A DNA stretch of 64,000 nucleotides from Thauera carbonicopians (lineage in GTDB: Bacteria; Pseudomonadota; Gammaproteobacteria; Burkholderiales; Rhodocyclaceae): NCBI RefSeq assembly GCF_025699485.1, contig NZ_JANUXN010000008.1, positions 1 through 64,000 of the forward strand, in the 5' to 3' direction. Shown here one piece after another: positions 8,867 to 17,046 of the stretch. Under the pieces are notes generated by a model, which made no database searches, was not told the DNA's origin, and saw only the letters and a list, made by a program, of their open reading frames with translations. Made by a program: the position numbers and the translations under genes. The first letter of the stretch is position 1. Every line of letters begins with the position of its first letter.

Positions 8867-9352
8867 ATGTTCGATCAGGAAGACAGCGACCTGGGCGTCG
8901 TCATGGGCGTGGTGTTCGGCATCATCGCGCTGGTCATCGCCTTCGTCATCGGCCTCGGCGTGTACCAGCAGCGTTCGGTGCAGGCGGCTGCGCCGGTCGC
9001 GGTGGCCGAGGATATTTTCGTCGACGTGGCCGAAGTCGGCGAGCCGCTGGTGAAGATCTATTTCGATCTGGGCCAGACCGCGCTGCCGGCGACTGGGCCG
9101 GAGCAGATCGCCACCGTGCTTGCCGCGCTGGAAGTCGCACCTGAAGCGAACGTGCTGCTGTCGGGCTTCCATGACGAGACCGGCGGTGCGGCGGTCAATG
9201 CCGAAGTGGCCAGGCAGCGTGCGCTGTCGGTGCGTGATGCGCTGGTCGCCGCAGGCGTCCCCGAAGCCCGTGTGCTGATGCGCCGTCCGGCGGTGACCCT
9301 GGGCGGCAGCGATGCTACCGAAGCGCGCCGGGTCGAGGCACGCGTGCAGTAA
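8867..9352 (+). CDS. OmpA-like C-terminal domain protein with one membrane anchor
   Basis: A 161-residue protein with a short acidic N-terminus, one transmembrane helix (about residues 10-30, VVMGVVFGIIALVIAFVIGLG) and a periplasmic OmpA-C/MotB-like domain (about 50-160) with the NAEVARQRALSVRDAL helix. The domain is expected to bind peptidoglycan, although the canonical Arg/Asp pair is only partly conserved. The N-terminal anchor makes it an inner-membrane protein, not a beta-barrel. The start at 8867 has CAGGAGAG upstream. A possible -10 hexamer TAGAAT lies about 50 bases before the start. Confidence 0.83.
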   Translation: MFDQEDSDLGVVMGVVFGIIALVIAFVIGLGVYQQRSVQAAAPVAVAEDIFVDVAEVGEPLVKIYFDLGQTALPATGPEQIATVLAALEVAPEANVLLSGFHDETGGAAVNAEVARQRALSVRDALVAAGVPEARVLMRRPAVTLGGSDATEARRVEARVQ

Positions 9353-9387
9353 GCGAGGCGCGGCAAGCGGCGCGAGACAAAGTCGAG

Positions 9388-9413
9388 AGGCTGCAACAGG
9401 AGGCTGCAACAGG
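9388..9413 (+). repeat. Two perfect tandem copies of a 13-bp unit
   Basis: AGGCTGCAACAGG occurs at 9388-9400 and again at 9401-9413, between the OmpA-like gene and its terminator. No function is apparent; replication slippage is the simplest origin. Confidence 0.8.
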
Positions 9414-9415
9414 AG

Positions 9416-9438
9416 GCCGGGCACTTGCCCGGCTTTTT
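9416..9438 (+). terminator. Rho-independent terminator of the OmpA-like gene
   Basis: GCCGGGCA at 9416-9423 pairs with TGCCCGGC at 9426-9433 and is followed directly by TTTTTG. This is a compact stem with a T-tract about 65 bases after the stop codon. Confidence 0.88.
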
Positions 9439-9514
9439 GTTTTCCGCTACAGGGTCATCCCGGGCTGCGGATGCCTGCCATCGTGCAGGGGCCTGCTTGG
9501 CCCCGATCTGGTGC

Positions 9515-9533
9515 GCACGCACCGATGGTGTGC
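9515..9533. promoter_or_regulatory. Inverted repeat of GCACC type upstream of gdhA
   Basis: GCACGCACC-GAT-GGTGTGC forms an imperfect dyad about 170 bp before the gdhA start. It uses the GCACC/GGTGC half-sites of NtrC, but with a 3-base instead of a 5-base centre, so it is only a weak candidate. A relation to the better NtrC-like box at 9580 is inference. Confidence 0.3.
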
Positions 9534-9579
9534 GATCGAGCTGTTTTCTGCCCGAAATCTCTCGCCTTGGCGCGAAAAA

Positions 9580-9596
9580 TGCACCATTTTGGCGAA
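9580..9596 (+). promoter_or_regulatory. NtrC-like box in the gdhA control region
   Basis: TGCACCATTTTGGCGAA matches the NtrC consensus TGCACCA-N3-TGGTGCA at 12 of 14 defined positions. It overlaps the -12 part of a possible sigma-54 element (TTGGCGCGAAAAATGCA, GG at 9569-9570 and GC at 9581-9582, correct 10-base spacing). It also lies just over the -35 region of a weak sigma-70 alternative with -10 TATTAG at 9610-9615. A box on the promoter itself fits repression better than activation; NtrC repression of gdhA is known in Pseudomonas putida. Operator role here is inference. Confidence 0.5.
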
Positions 9597-9621
9597 TCTT
9601 GATGCACAATATTAGGGAATC

Positions 9622-9659
9622 CACGCGACTGCCTCGGGTAAAACCGAGGCAGTCGCGTG
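9622..9659 (+). promoter_or_regulatory. Strong hairpin in the gdhA leader
   Basis: A perfect 16-bp inverted repeat (CACGCGACTGCCTCGG at 9622-9637, mirrored at 9644-9659) with a 6-base GTAAAA loop lies 34 bases before the gdhA start. No T-tract follows, so it is not a simple terminator. It could protect or regulate the leader RNA, or be a protein operator. Confidence 0.7.
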
Positions 9660-9693
9660 CGCGTGTCCATCCATTAACAGGCGAAGCGTCATC

Positions 9694-11037
9694 ATGAAAT
9701 ATCAGTCTCTCGAGGAGTTCCTGGCATACGTTGAGCAGCGTAACCCCGGCCAACCTGAATACCTGCAGGCGGTCAGCGAAGTCATGGAGAGCCTCTGGCC
9801 CTTCATTTCCGCCAACAAACGCTATGCCGAGCATTCCCTCCTCGACCGTCTGATCGAACCCGAGCGCGTGATCATGTTCCGTGTGTCCTGGGTGGATGAC
9901 AAGGGCGACGTCCAGGTCAATCGTGGCTACCGCATCCAGCACAGCTCGGCGATCGGCCCCTACAAGGGCGGCCTGCGTTTCCACCCCTCGGTAAACCTGT
10001 CGATCCTGAAGTTCCTTGCCTTCGAGCAGACCTTCAAGAATGCGCTGACCACGCTGCCGATGGGCGGCGGCAAGGGCGGCTCCGACTTCGATCCGAAGGG
10101 CCGCAGCCCGGGCGAAGTCATGCGCTTCTGCCAGGCCTTCATGAGCGAACTGTATCGCCACGTCGGGCCCGACACCGACGTGCCGGCCGGCGACATCGGC
10201 GTCGGCGGCCGCGAAGTCGGCTTCATGGCCGGCATGATGAAGAAGCTGTCGAACAACGCCGCCTGCGTGTTCACCGGCAAGGGCCTGACTTTCGGCGGCT
10301 CGCTGATCCGTCCGGAATCGACCGGCTACGGCACCGTCTATTTCGCCAACGCGATGCTCGAGCACGCCGGCCGCGACATCAAGGGCATGCGCGTGGCGGT
10401 GTCCGGTTCGGGCAACGTCGCCCAGTACGCGATCGAGAAGCTGCTCGAACTCGGCGCCAAGCCGATCACCTGCTCGGATTCGAGCGGCACCGTGATCGAT
10501 GAGGAAGGCTTCACTGCCGAGAAGCTCGCGGTGCTGATGGAGGTCAAGAATCACCTCTACGGCCGTGTGTCCGACTATGCCGAGCGCGTCGGCGCCCGCT
10601 TCGAACCCAAGGTGCGTCCGTGGCACGTGCCGGTCGAGGTCGCGCTGCCCTGCGCCACCCAGAACGAGCTCGATGCCAACGACGCCGCCACGCTGGTCAA
10701 GAACGGCGTGGTCGCGGTCGCCGAAGGCGCCAACATGCCGAGCACCGCCGAAGCCGTGAAGATCTTCGAGAACAACGGCGTGCTGTACGCGCCGGGCAAG
10801 GCCTCGAACGCCGGCGGCGTGGCGACGTCCGGCCTGGAAATGAGCCAGAACGCGATGCGCATCTCGTGGACCCGCGAGGAAGTCGACGCCCGCCTGAAGG
10901 AGATCATGCTCGGCATCCACGCCGCCTGCCTCAAGTACGGCAAGCGCGAGGACGGCAGTGTCAGCTATGCCGACGGCGCCAACGTCGCCGGCTTCGTCAA
11001 GGTGGCCGAGGCGATGCAGGCCCAGGGCGTGATCTGA
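9694..11037 (+). CDS. gdhA: NADP-dependent glutamate dehydrogenase
   Basis: Catalyses reductive amination of 2-oxoglutarate to glutamate with NADPH, the low-affinity ammonium assimilation route. At 447 residues it has exactly the usual length of the hexameric bacterial NADP-GDH. Signature segments are GGLRFHPSVN, the active-site lysine region LPMGGGKGGSDFDPKG (about 120-136), PAGDIGVGGREVGFM, and the Rossmann motif VAVSGSGNVAQYA (about 233-245). The ATG at 9694 gives the family-typical start MKYQSLEEFLAYVEQRNPGQ. It is monocistronic, bounded by a terminator on each side. The long upstream region carries an NtrC-like box and a strong hairpin, suggesting nitrogen control. Confidence 0.97.
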   Translation: MKYQSLEEFLAYVEQRNPGQPEYLQAVSEVMESLWPFISANKRYAEHSLLDRLIEPERVIMFRVSWVDDKGDVQVNRGYRIQHSSAIGPYKGGLRFHPSVNLSILKFLAFEQTFKNALTTLPMGGGKGGSDFDPKGRSPGEVMRFCQAFMSELYRHVGPDTDVPAGDIGVGGREVGFMAGMMKKLSNNAACVFTGKGLTFGGSLIRPESTGYGTVYFANAMLEHAGRDIKGMRVAVSGSGNVAQYAIEKLLELGAKPITCSDSSGTVIDEEGFTAEKLAVLMEVKNHLYGRVSDYAERVGARFEPKVRPWHVPVEVALPCATQNELDANDAATLVKNGVVAVAEGANMPSTAEAVKIFENNGVLYAPGKASNAGGVATSGLEMSQNAMRISWTREEVDARLKEIMLGIHAACLKYGKREDGSVSYADGANVAGFVKVAEAMQAQGVI

Positions 11038-11080
11038 TCGCCTGAGCCGCACGGGGCCAGCCGCGCCCCATGCATCTGCA

Positions 11081-11119
11081 AACCCGCTCGCCGCGCCAAG
11101 TGCCGGCCAGCGGGTTTTT
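11081..11119 (+). terminator. Rho-independent terminator of gdhA
   Basis: AACCCGCT at 11081-11088 pairs with AGCGGGTT at 11109-11116 and is followed by TTT. It lies about 45 bases past the gdhA stop. Confidence 0.85.
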
Positions 11120-11188
11120 GCGTTCACCGGCCCGTTCGGGTCGATCGGTTAAACTGCCGCCGATTTCAGGCTTTCAGGAGTGTCATCC

Positions 11189-11830
11189 ATGGTTCAGGCC
11201 AGCATCGTCCCGGTCACCCCCTTTCAGCAGAACTGCAGCATCCTGTGGTGCGAGCGCACGAAGAAGGCGGCCGTCGTGGACCCCGGCGGTGACATCGAGC
11301 GCATCCTCGCCGCGGTGCAGGAGCTGGGCGTGACGGTCGACAAGATCCTGATCACCCATGGCCACATCGACCACGCCGGCGGCGCGGCAAAGCTGGCGCG
11401 CGAACTCGGGGTGCCGATCGAAGGCCCGCAGGAGGAAGACCGCTTCTGGATCGAAGGCATGGCGCAGCAGAGCAGGATGTTCGGCTTTCCGGACGTCGAG
11501 ACTTTCGAGCCCGACCGCTGGCTGCACGACGGCGACACTGTCAGCATCGGCGACGAGCGCTTCGACGTCATCCACACGCCCGGCCATACGCCCGGCCACG
11601 TCGTGTTCGTGCACCCGGGCGCGCGCCTGGCCGTCGTCGGCGACGTGCTGTTCGCCGGCTCCATCGGCCGCACCGACTTCCCGCGCGGCGACCACCAGAC
11701 CCTGATCCGCTCGATCCGCGACAAGCTGTTCCCGCTGGGTGACGACATCACCTTCATCCCGGGGCACGGTCCCACCTCGACTTTCGGCGAGGAGCGCGAG
11801 AGCAATCCTTTCGTCGGCGCTTATGGCTGA
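11189..11830 (+). CDS. MBL-fold metallohydrolase, YcbL/glyoxalase II-like
   Basis: A 213-residue metallo-beta-lactamase-fold hydrolase with the dinuclear metal motif THGHIDHAGG (about residues 55-64), HTPGHTPGH (about 132-140), the bridging Asp in GDVLFAGSIGRTDF and the final metal His in PGHGPTST. Size and motifs match the short YcbL-type glyoxalase II relatives, which lack the C-terminal substrate domain of true GloB, so thioester hydrolysis is likely but the substrate is open. AGGAG ending eight bases before ATG 11189 decides the start over the GTG at 11180. Confidence 0.9.
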   Translation: MVQASIVPVTPFQQNCSILWCERTKKAAVVDPGGDIERILAAVQELGVTVDKILITHGHIDHAGGAAKLARELGVPIEGPQEEDRFWIEGMAQQSRMFGFPDVETFEPDRWLHDGDTVSIGDERFDVIHTPGHTPGHVVFVHPGARLAVVGDVLFAGSIGRTDFPRGDHQTLIRSIRDKLFPLGDDITFIPGHGPTSTFGEERESNPFVGAYG

Positions 11831-11995
11831 GGCCGGCGAGCTGCGGCCGACGCGGGTGACCGGCCAGGGCGACCGGCCGGGTGCGGCTGACCGCTTCGGG
11901 CAACCGGACTCTTGCCCGCCCCGCTGATCCAGCGCAGTATTTCGCGGCCCGGCGCCCCGGGCAGGGCGCAGATAATCACAGCAGAGGTATGTCAG

Positions 11996-14239
11996 ATGAG
12001 CAAGCAGGAAAACAACAAGAATCACCAATGGCGTTTTTTCCGCTCGGGCGGATTCGACCAGGTCCTGATCGAGAACGTGGATGATCTGCGCCACCTCGGC
12101 GAACTCGACCAGAAGTTGTGGTCGGTTCTTGCCTGCCCGACGTCCGGCCTGGAATTCGACACCCGTACGCTGCAACTGCTCGACAGCGATGGCGACGGCA
12201 GCATCCGCGCGCCGGAGGTGATCGCGGCGGCGGACTGGCTCTGCGCCGTGCTCAAGACACCGGAGGTGCTGTTCCGCGTCGGAGACGGCCTGCCGCTGGA
12301 AGCAATCGCCGACGAACACCCCGAGGGCGCCAGGCTGCTGGCGACTGCCCGGAAAGTGCTCGCCTACATGGACAAGCCGGAGGCCGATTCGATCGAGGTG
12401 GCCGATTTCGCCGAACCCTCGCGCCTCTTTGCGCCCGGGCACGCCAACGGCGACGGCATCGTGCCTGTCGAATTCGCCGCGAACGAAGTCCAAGCCGCCC
12501 TGATCGGCCTGATCATCGAGCATTTCGGTGCTGCCGAGGACCGCAGCGGCCAACCCGGCATCGATCTGGACAAGGTGTCGGCCTTCTTCGCCGCGGTGCA
12601 GGACGCCGTCGCCTGGTACGACCAGGCCGCAGCCAGCCCGGATACGGTACTGCCGCTGGGTGAAGGAACGGCCGATGCCGCCGCGGTGTTCGATGCGGTG
12701 CGCGCAAAGATCGAGGACTTCTTCACTCGTTGCCGCCTCGCCGCTTTCGACGGCCGTGCCGCCGATGCGCTGAACCCTGCCGACGAGGCCTATGCCGAGC
12801 TGAGCTCGCAGGCGCTGGCCACCGACGCCGAAGGCGTGGCCGCGCTGCCGCTGGCCCAGGTCCGCGCCGACCGCGCGCTGCCGCTGGCAGACGGGCTCAA
12901 CCCCGCCTGGCAGGCGCGCATCGCCGCGCTGCGCGATACGGTCGTGAAGCCCATCCTGGGCGAGCGCAGCGAGCTGTCCCACGCCGAATGGCAGGACATC
13001 GCCGCCCGCTTCGATGCCTACCGTGCCTGGCTCGCTGCGCGGCCGGCGACGCCGGTCGCAGCGCTGGACGCCGGGCAACTGCGCGAGCTGCTCGCCGGCA
13101 CGGCGCAAGCCGAGCTGACGGCGCTGATCGAGCGCGACCTGGCTGCCGAAACCGCCGCAGCCCAGGTCGATGCGCTCGAACGCCTGGTGCGCTACAAGCG
13201 CGACTTCATCACCCTGCTGCGCAACTTCGTCACCCTCAGCGACTTCTACGGCGCTGGTGACAAGGCCATCTTCCAGGCCGGCACGCTGTATCTGGACCAG
13301 CGCAGTTGCGAGCTTTGCCTGCGTGTGCCGGACATGGCGCGCCATGCCGCGCTCGCCCCCCTTTCCGGCACCTACCTCGTCTATTGCGAATGCGTGCGCC
13401 AGGGCGAGGCGCCGATGAACATCGTTGCGGCGATGACCGGCGGCGATGCCGACGAAATGATGGTGCCCGGCCGCAACGGCGTGTTCTACGATCGCCAGGG
13501 ACGTGACTGGCATGCCAGCGTGGTACAGGTGGTCGAGGCGCCGATCAGCGTGCGCCAGGCCTTTTGGTCGCCCTACAAGCGCATCGCCCGCATGATCGGC
13601 GACCAGATCCAGAAGTTTGCCGCATCGCGCGACAAGGCGGTCGAGGACAAGGCCGCCGCGCGCGTCGCCGATGCCGGCGCGAAGGCCGAGGCGCCGGCAC
13701 CCGCTGCCGCGCCGGCCTTCGACATCGCCAAGTTTGCCGGCATCTTCGCCGCCATCGGCCTCGCGCTGGGTGCGTTGGGCACCGCGCTGGCGGCGGTGGT
13801 CACCGGTTTCCTGTCGCTGCCGGCCTGGCAGATGCCGCTCGTCGTCGTCGGCATCATGCTGCTGATTTCCGGGCCGTCGATGCTGCTGGCCTGGCTCAAG
13901 CTGCGCCAGCGCAACCTGGGCCCGCTGCTCGATGCCAACGGCTGGGCGGTCAACACCCGTGCGCGTATCAACATCCCGTTCGGCGGCGCGCTGACCGGTG
14001 TGGCGAGGCTGCCGGCCGGCGCTTCCCGCACGATGGCCGACCCCTACGCGGAAAAGGAAACGCCGTGGGGCACCTGGCTGTTCCTGCTCGCCGTGGTGAT
14101 CACGGCGCTGGTGCTGTGGCGCCAGGGCGTGTACGACAGCTTCTTCTCCCAGCCCGAAGCCGAGGCACCGGTGGCGGAGGAAAGCGCAGCGGCGCCTGCC
14201 GAGGAAGCGCCCGCAGCACCGCCGGCCGAGGGCGAGTGA
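11996..14239 (+). CDS. Unrecognised large protein with EF-hand loop and C-terminal membrane segments
   Basis: A 747-residue protein I cannot assign to a characterised family. Near the N-terminus DSDGDGSIRAPE (63-74) is a canonical 12-residue EF-hand calcium loop (D63, D65, D67, S69, E74), and a degenerate second copy occurs near 148 (GHANGDGIVPVEF). The long middle is helical and soluble. The C-terminal part has two adjacent hydrophobic helices (about 578-600 and 607-627) and a third near 691-710 (WLFLLAVVITALVLW), ending in an acidic Ala/Pro/Glu tail. This suggests an inner-membrane protein with a large cytoplasmic N-terminal domain, since there is no signal peptide. It lies between an MBL hydrolase and a convergent TRIC channel gene. 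The start ATG 11996 follows GCAGAGGTATGTCAG. Calcium sensing is inference. Confidence 0.75.
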   Translation: MSKQENNKNHQWRFFRSGGFDQVLIENVDDLRHLGELDQKLWSVLACPTSGLEFDTRTLQLLDSDGDGSIRAPEVIAAADWLCAVLKTPEVLFRVGDGLPLEAIADEHPEGARLLATARKVLAYMDKPEADSIEVADFAEPSRLFAPGHANGDGIVPVEFAANEVQAALIGLIIEHFGAAEDRSGQPGIDLDKVSAFFAAVQDAVAWYDQAAASPDTVLPLGEGTADAAAVFDAVRAKIEDFFTRCRLAAFDGRAADALNPADEAYAELSSQALATDAEGVAALPLAQVRADRALPLADGLNPAWQARIAALRDTVVKPILGERSELSHAEWQDIAARFDAYRAWLAARPATPVAALDAGQLRELLAGTAQAELTALIERDLAAETAAAQVDALERLVRYKRDFITLLRNFVTLSDFYGAGDKAIFQAGTLYLDQRSCELCLRVPDMARHAALAPLSGTYLVYCECVRQGEAPMNIVAAMTGGDADEMMVPGRNGVFYDRQGRDWHASVVQVVEAPISVRQAFWSPYKRIARMIGDQIQKFAASRDKAVEDKAAARVADAGAKAEAPAPAAAPAFDIAKFAGIFAAIGLALGALGTALAAVVTGFLSLPAWQMPLVVVGIMLLISGPSMLLAWLKLRQRNLGPLLDANGWAVNTRARINIPFGGALTGVARLPAGASRTMADPYAEKETPWGTWLFLLAVVITALVLWRQGVYDSFFSQPEAEAPVAEESAAAPAEEAPAAPPAEGE

Positions 14240-14275
14240 AGAACGGGGCCTGCCGGGGCGCTTCGGCGCCCCGCG

Positions 14276-14896
14276 TCAGGCCCGCGCGCGGAACACCGGC
14301 AGGCGCCAGCGGAAGCGTATCGCGCACAGCCGCAGCAGCAGCGTGGTCATGCCGCCCGCCAGTGCGGCCCAGCCGGGGCTGAGGCCATGGGCCATCAAGC
14401 CCAGCAGCAACAGCGCACCGAGCCACGAAGCGGTCGCGTACAGCTCGCCGTTGAACACCAGCGGCACTTCGTTGCACAGCACGTCGCGCACGATGCCGCC
14501 GAACACGCCGGTGATCACACCCATCAGGCTCGCCACCAGCCACGGCGCACCCATCGCCAGCGCGGCCTCGGTGCCGGACACGGTGAACAACGCCAGCCCG
14601 ATCGCATCGGGCAGCAGGAACAGCCGCGCCGGCAGGCGCACGCGGCGCACCAGCACGAACGTTGCCAGTCCGGCGATCATCGCCGCGATCAGGTAACTCT
14701 GGTCGGCGATCCAGAACACCGTGCGGTCCAGCAGTACGTCGCGCAGCGAGCCGCCGCCGAGTGAAGCCGCCAGCGCCACGACGACGATGCCGAACATGTC
14801 GAAAGGCTTGCGCCCGGCATCGAGCACGCCGGCCGCCGCCTGGGCGGCGACGCCGGCGATGCCGATGCCGTAGAGGATGGATTCGATGTCTTGCAT
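14276..14896 (-). CDS. TRIC-type cation channel family protein (UPF0126, YadS/YicG-like)
   Basis: A 206-residue membrane protein made of two tandem repeats of about 80 residues. Each contains a glycine-rich helix with a conserved Arg-Asp (GGGSLRDVLLD near 50 and GGIVRDVLCNEVP near 137), the hallmark of the UPF0126/trimeric intracellular cation channel fold. Prokaryotic members form K+-conducting trimers or are proposed amino-acid transporters. About seven transmembrane segments are predicted. The ATG at 14896 gives MQDIESILYGIGIAG; longer in-frame starts add an unrelated basic leader. It converges on the EF-hand protein gene. Confidence 0.88.
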   Translation of the reverse strand: MQDIESILYGIGIAGVAAQAAAGVLDAGRKPFDMFGIVVVALAASLGGGSLRDVLLDRTVFWIADQSYLIAAMIAGLATFVLVRRVRLPARLFLLPDAIGLALFTVSGTEAALAMGAPWLVASLMGVITGVFGGIVRDVLCNEVPLVFNGELYATASWLGALLLLGLMAHGLSPGWAALAGGMTTLLLRLCAIRFRWRLPVFRARA

Positions 14897-14985
14897 GCGG
14901 CGAGAGCATAGCATCGGCCGCAGCGCGGAGCAGTGGCGTGTGTCCGCCACGGCATGAAGGTTCGCTGCAGGCGCATCGGGCGAAT

Positions 14986-15003
14986 TTCAAACGACCGTTT
15001 GAA
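14986..15003. promoter_or_regulatory. PsrA-like inverted repeat upstream of nitronate monooxygenase-like gene
   Basis: TTCAAACG-AC-CGTTTGAA is a dyad of 8-bp arms 76 bases before the start at 15079. It contains CAAAC-N4-GTTTG, which fits the operator pattern of PsrA-like TetR regulators of fatty-acid degradation. The responsible regulator is not in the window. Operator role is inference. Confidence 0.5.
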
Positions 15004-15078
15004 TTCGGCTCCTGCGGTGCTACAGTCGGTTTTTCCATCCTTGCACGACTTGCGAGAACACGCACAGGAGAACCGCAG

Positions 15079-16053
15079 ATGAGCCTTCCCGCCAGCCTTC
15101 ATGGCCGTTTCAGCGTGCCGGCGATCGCCGCGCCGATGTTCCTGGTGTCCGGCCCCGAACTGGTCATCGAGACCTGCAAGGCCGGCGTCGCCGGCACCTT
15201 CCCGGCGCTGAACGCACGCCCCGCGGCGCAGCTCGACGAATGGCTCACCCGCATCGATGCCGAACTGGCCGCCTTCCGCGCCGCCAATCCCGCCGCGCCC
15301 TGCGCGCCGCACGGCGTCAATCTGATCCTGCATGCGTCGAACGCACGCTTGAAGGAAGACCTCGCCACCCTGGTGCGCCATCGCGTGCCGATCGTCATCA
15401 CCAGCCTGGGCAACCCCGCCGAAGTGGCCGACGTGGTGCACGGCTACGGCGGCCTGGTGCTGTCGGACGTGGTGCACGCCTATCATGCGCGCAAGGCGAT
15501 CGCGGCCGGCGTGGACGGCATCATCGCGGTGGCGGGCGGCGCCGGCGGGCATGCCGGCGTCCAGAGCACGATCAGCCTGGTGCGCGAGATTCGCGAATTC
15601 TGGGACGGCCTGCTGGTGGCCGCCGGGTCGATCTCTGACGGCGCGGCGATCCGTGCGGTCGAGGTGCTGGGCGCCGACCTGGCCTACATGGGCACGCGCT
15701 TCATCGCCACGCGCGAATCCATGGCGCAGCCGGAATACAAGCAGATGGTGGTCGAATCCACGCCGGCCGACATCGTCTACACCGACGCCATCTCCGGCGC
15801 CAACGCCAACTTCATGTGGCCCAGCCTGGAGCGTGCCGGCTACCGCCGCGAGGAACTGGCCGCAGGTTTCGGCAAGGGCAAGCTGCACGACCTGTCCGAA
15901 GAGGCCAAGGCCTGGCGCGACGTCTGGAGTGCGGGCCACGGCGTCGCCACCATCGAAGACGTGCCGGCGACCGCCGAACTGGTGGCGCGGCTCGCCGCCG
16001 AATATTGCGCCGCCTGCGCCCTGCCGCCGAGCGCCGCACTGGCGCCGGCCTGA
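15079..16053 (+). CDS. FMN-dependent nitronate monooxygenase/enoyl-reductase-like flavoprotein
   Basis: A 324-residue TIM-barrel FMN enzyme of the nitronate monooxygenase (2-nitropropane dioxygenase) / FabK family. The N-terminal PAIAAPMFLVSGPELV, the central GVDGIIAVAGGAGGHAG with the conserved GGHxG phosphate site (about 160-166), and LVAAGSISDGAAIRAVEVLGADLAYMGTRF are diagnostic. Probable activities are oxidation of alkyl nitronates or NAD(P)H-dependent flavin chemistry; the substrate is not predictable. ACAGGAGA precedes ATG 15079. A PsrA-like operator upstream hints at lipid-linked control. The LivHM permease genes follow on the same strand after a 117-bp gap. Confidence 0.87.
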   Translation: MSLPASLHGRFSVPAIAAPMFLVSGPELVIETCKAGVAGTFPALNARPAAQLDEWLTRIDAELAAFRAANPAAPCAPHGVNLILHASNARLKEDLATLVRHRVPIVITSLGNPAEVADVVHGYGGLVLSDVVHAYHARKAIAAGVDGIIAVAGGAGGHAGVQSTISLVREIREFWDGLLVAAGSISDGAAIRAVEVLGADLAYMGTRFIATRESMAQPEYKQMVVESTPADIVYTDAISGANANFMWPSLERAGYRREELAAGFGKGKLHDLSEEAKAWRDVWSAGHGVATIEDVPATAELVARLAAEYCAACALPPSAALAPA

Positions 16054-16170
16054 GTTCCGCCCCTGCGGCGGACACGGTTGCCGTCGGCGCCGTGCGCCGC
16101 CTGGCATGGTGCCTACCGGGTGCCGGTGCCGGTGCCGGCGCACGGGGCGGATCGGCTATGCTCTGCCCCC

Positions 16171-17046
16171 ATGCTCGCCTTTCTCCAGGTCCTGTCCAGC
16201 GGAATCGCCATCGGCTGCGTATATGGCCTGGTGGCGCTGTCCTTCGTGCTGATCTTCAAGGCGACGCAGACGGTCAGCTTCATGCAGGGCGACCTGCTGA
16301 TGCTGGGCGGTTTCGCCGGACTGGCGCTGCATCTGGCGGCCGGCTGGCCATTGGCGCTGGCGGCACTCGCGGCGGTGCTCGCGGTCGCACTGCTCGGTGC
16401 CGGGCTCGAGCGTGCCGTGCTGCGCCGGACCATCGGCCAGCCGCACCTCGTCGCGGTGCTGCTGACCTTCGGCCTCGGCATGATGATGCGCGGCGGCGTG
16501 GCCTCGGTGCCGGCGGCTGCGCAGGACATGTACCGCCTGCCGTTCGCCGCCGACACACTCGTCCTCGGCCCGCTGGTGCTGGCCGCCAGCCATCTCTGGG
16601 TGATCGGCGCCACCGTGGTGCTGGCGCTGCTGCTCGCCGCCTTCTTCCGCCATACCCGTGCCGGGATCGCGCTGCGCGCCTGCGCCGAGGATGCGCGCAG
16701 CGCGGCGCTGATGGGCGTGCCGGTGGCGCGCATGCACACGCTGGCCTGGGCGCTCGGCGCCGGCCTGGCGGCGGTGGCCGGGCTGCTGCTGGCGCCGATT
16801 ACCTTCGTGCATCTGAACATGGGCTTCATCGCGCTGAAGGCTTTCCCTGCCGCGGTGCTGGGCGGCCTCACCAGCCTGCCGGGCGCGCTGGCCGGCGGCG
16901 TGTTTCTCGGCGTGGCCGAGGCGCTGGCAGGCCTGGTGCTGCCCGAGGGCGCCAAGGACGTCGTGCCCTACGTGCTGCTGATGGCGGCACTGCTGCTGTT
17001 CCCGACCGGCCTCGCCGGCGGGCGTGGCGGCGGAGACGGGCGATGA
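16171..17046 (+). CDS. livH: Branched-chain amino-acid type ABC permease, LivH family
   Basis: A 291-residue inner-membrane permease with about eight hydrophobic helices. The start MLAFLQVLSSGIAIGCVYGLVALSFVLIF and the ATQTVSFMQGDLLMLGGF segment are typical of LivH; the EAA-like loop GIALRACAEDARSAALMGVPV contacts the ATPase. It would form a heterodimer with the LivM protein encoded next (ATGA overlap). The start at 16171 is chosen by alignment to LivH length; no clear Shine-Dalgarno is visible. The transported compound is unknown. Confidence 0.9.
   Translation: MLAFLQVLSSGIAIGCVYGLVALSFVLIFKATQTVSFMQGDLLMLGGFAGLALHLAAGWPLALAALAAVLAVALLGAGLERAVLRRTIGQPHLVAVLLTFGLGMMMRGGVASVPAAAQDMYRLPFAADTLVLGPLVLAASHLWVIGATVVLALLLAAFFRHTRAGIALRACAEDARSAALMGVPVARMHTLAWALGAGLAAVAGLLLAPITFVHLNMGFIALKAFPAAVLGGLTSLPGALAGGVFLGVAEALAGLVLPEGAKDVVPYVLLMAALLLFPTGLAGGRGGGDGR

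Noticed and set aside
15816-17042. Long in-frame 5' extension of livM through livH
   Set aside because: The extension is a shadow of livH in another frame; the ATGA start at 17043 is the normal LivM start.
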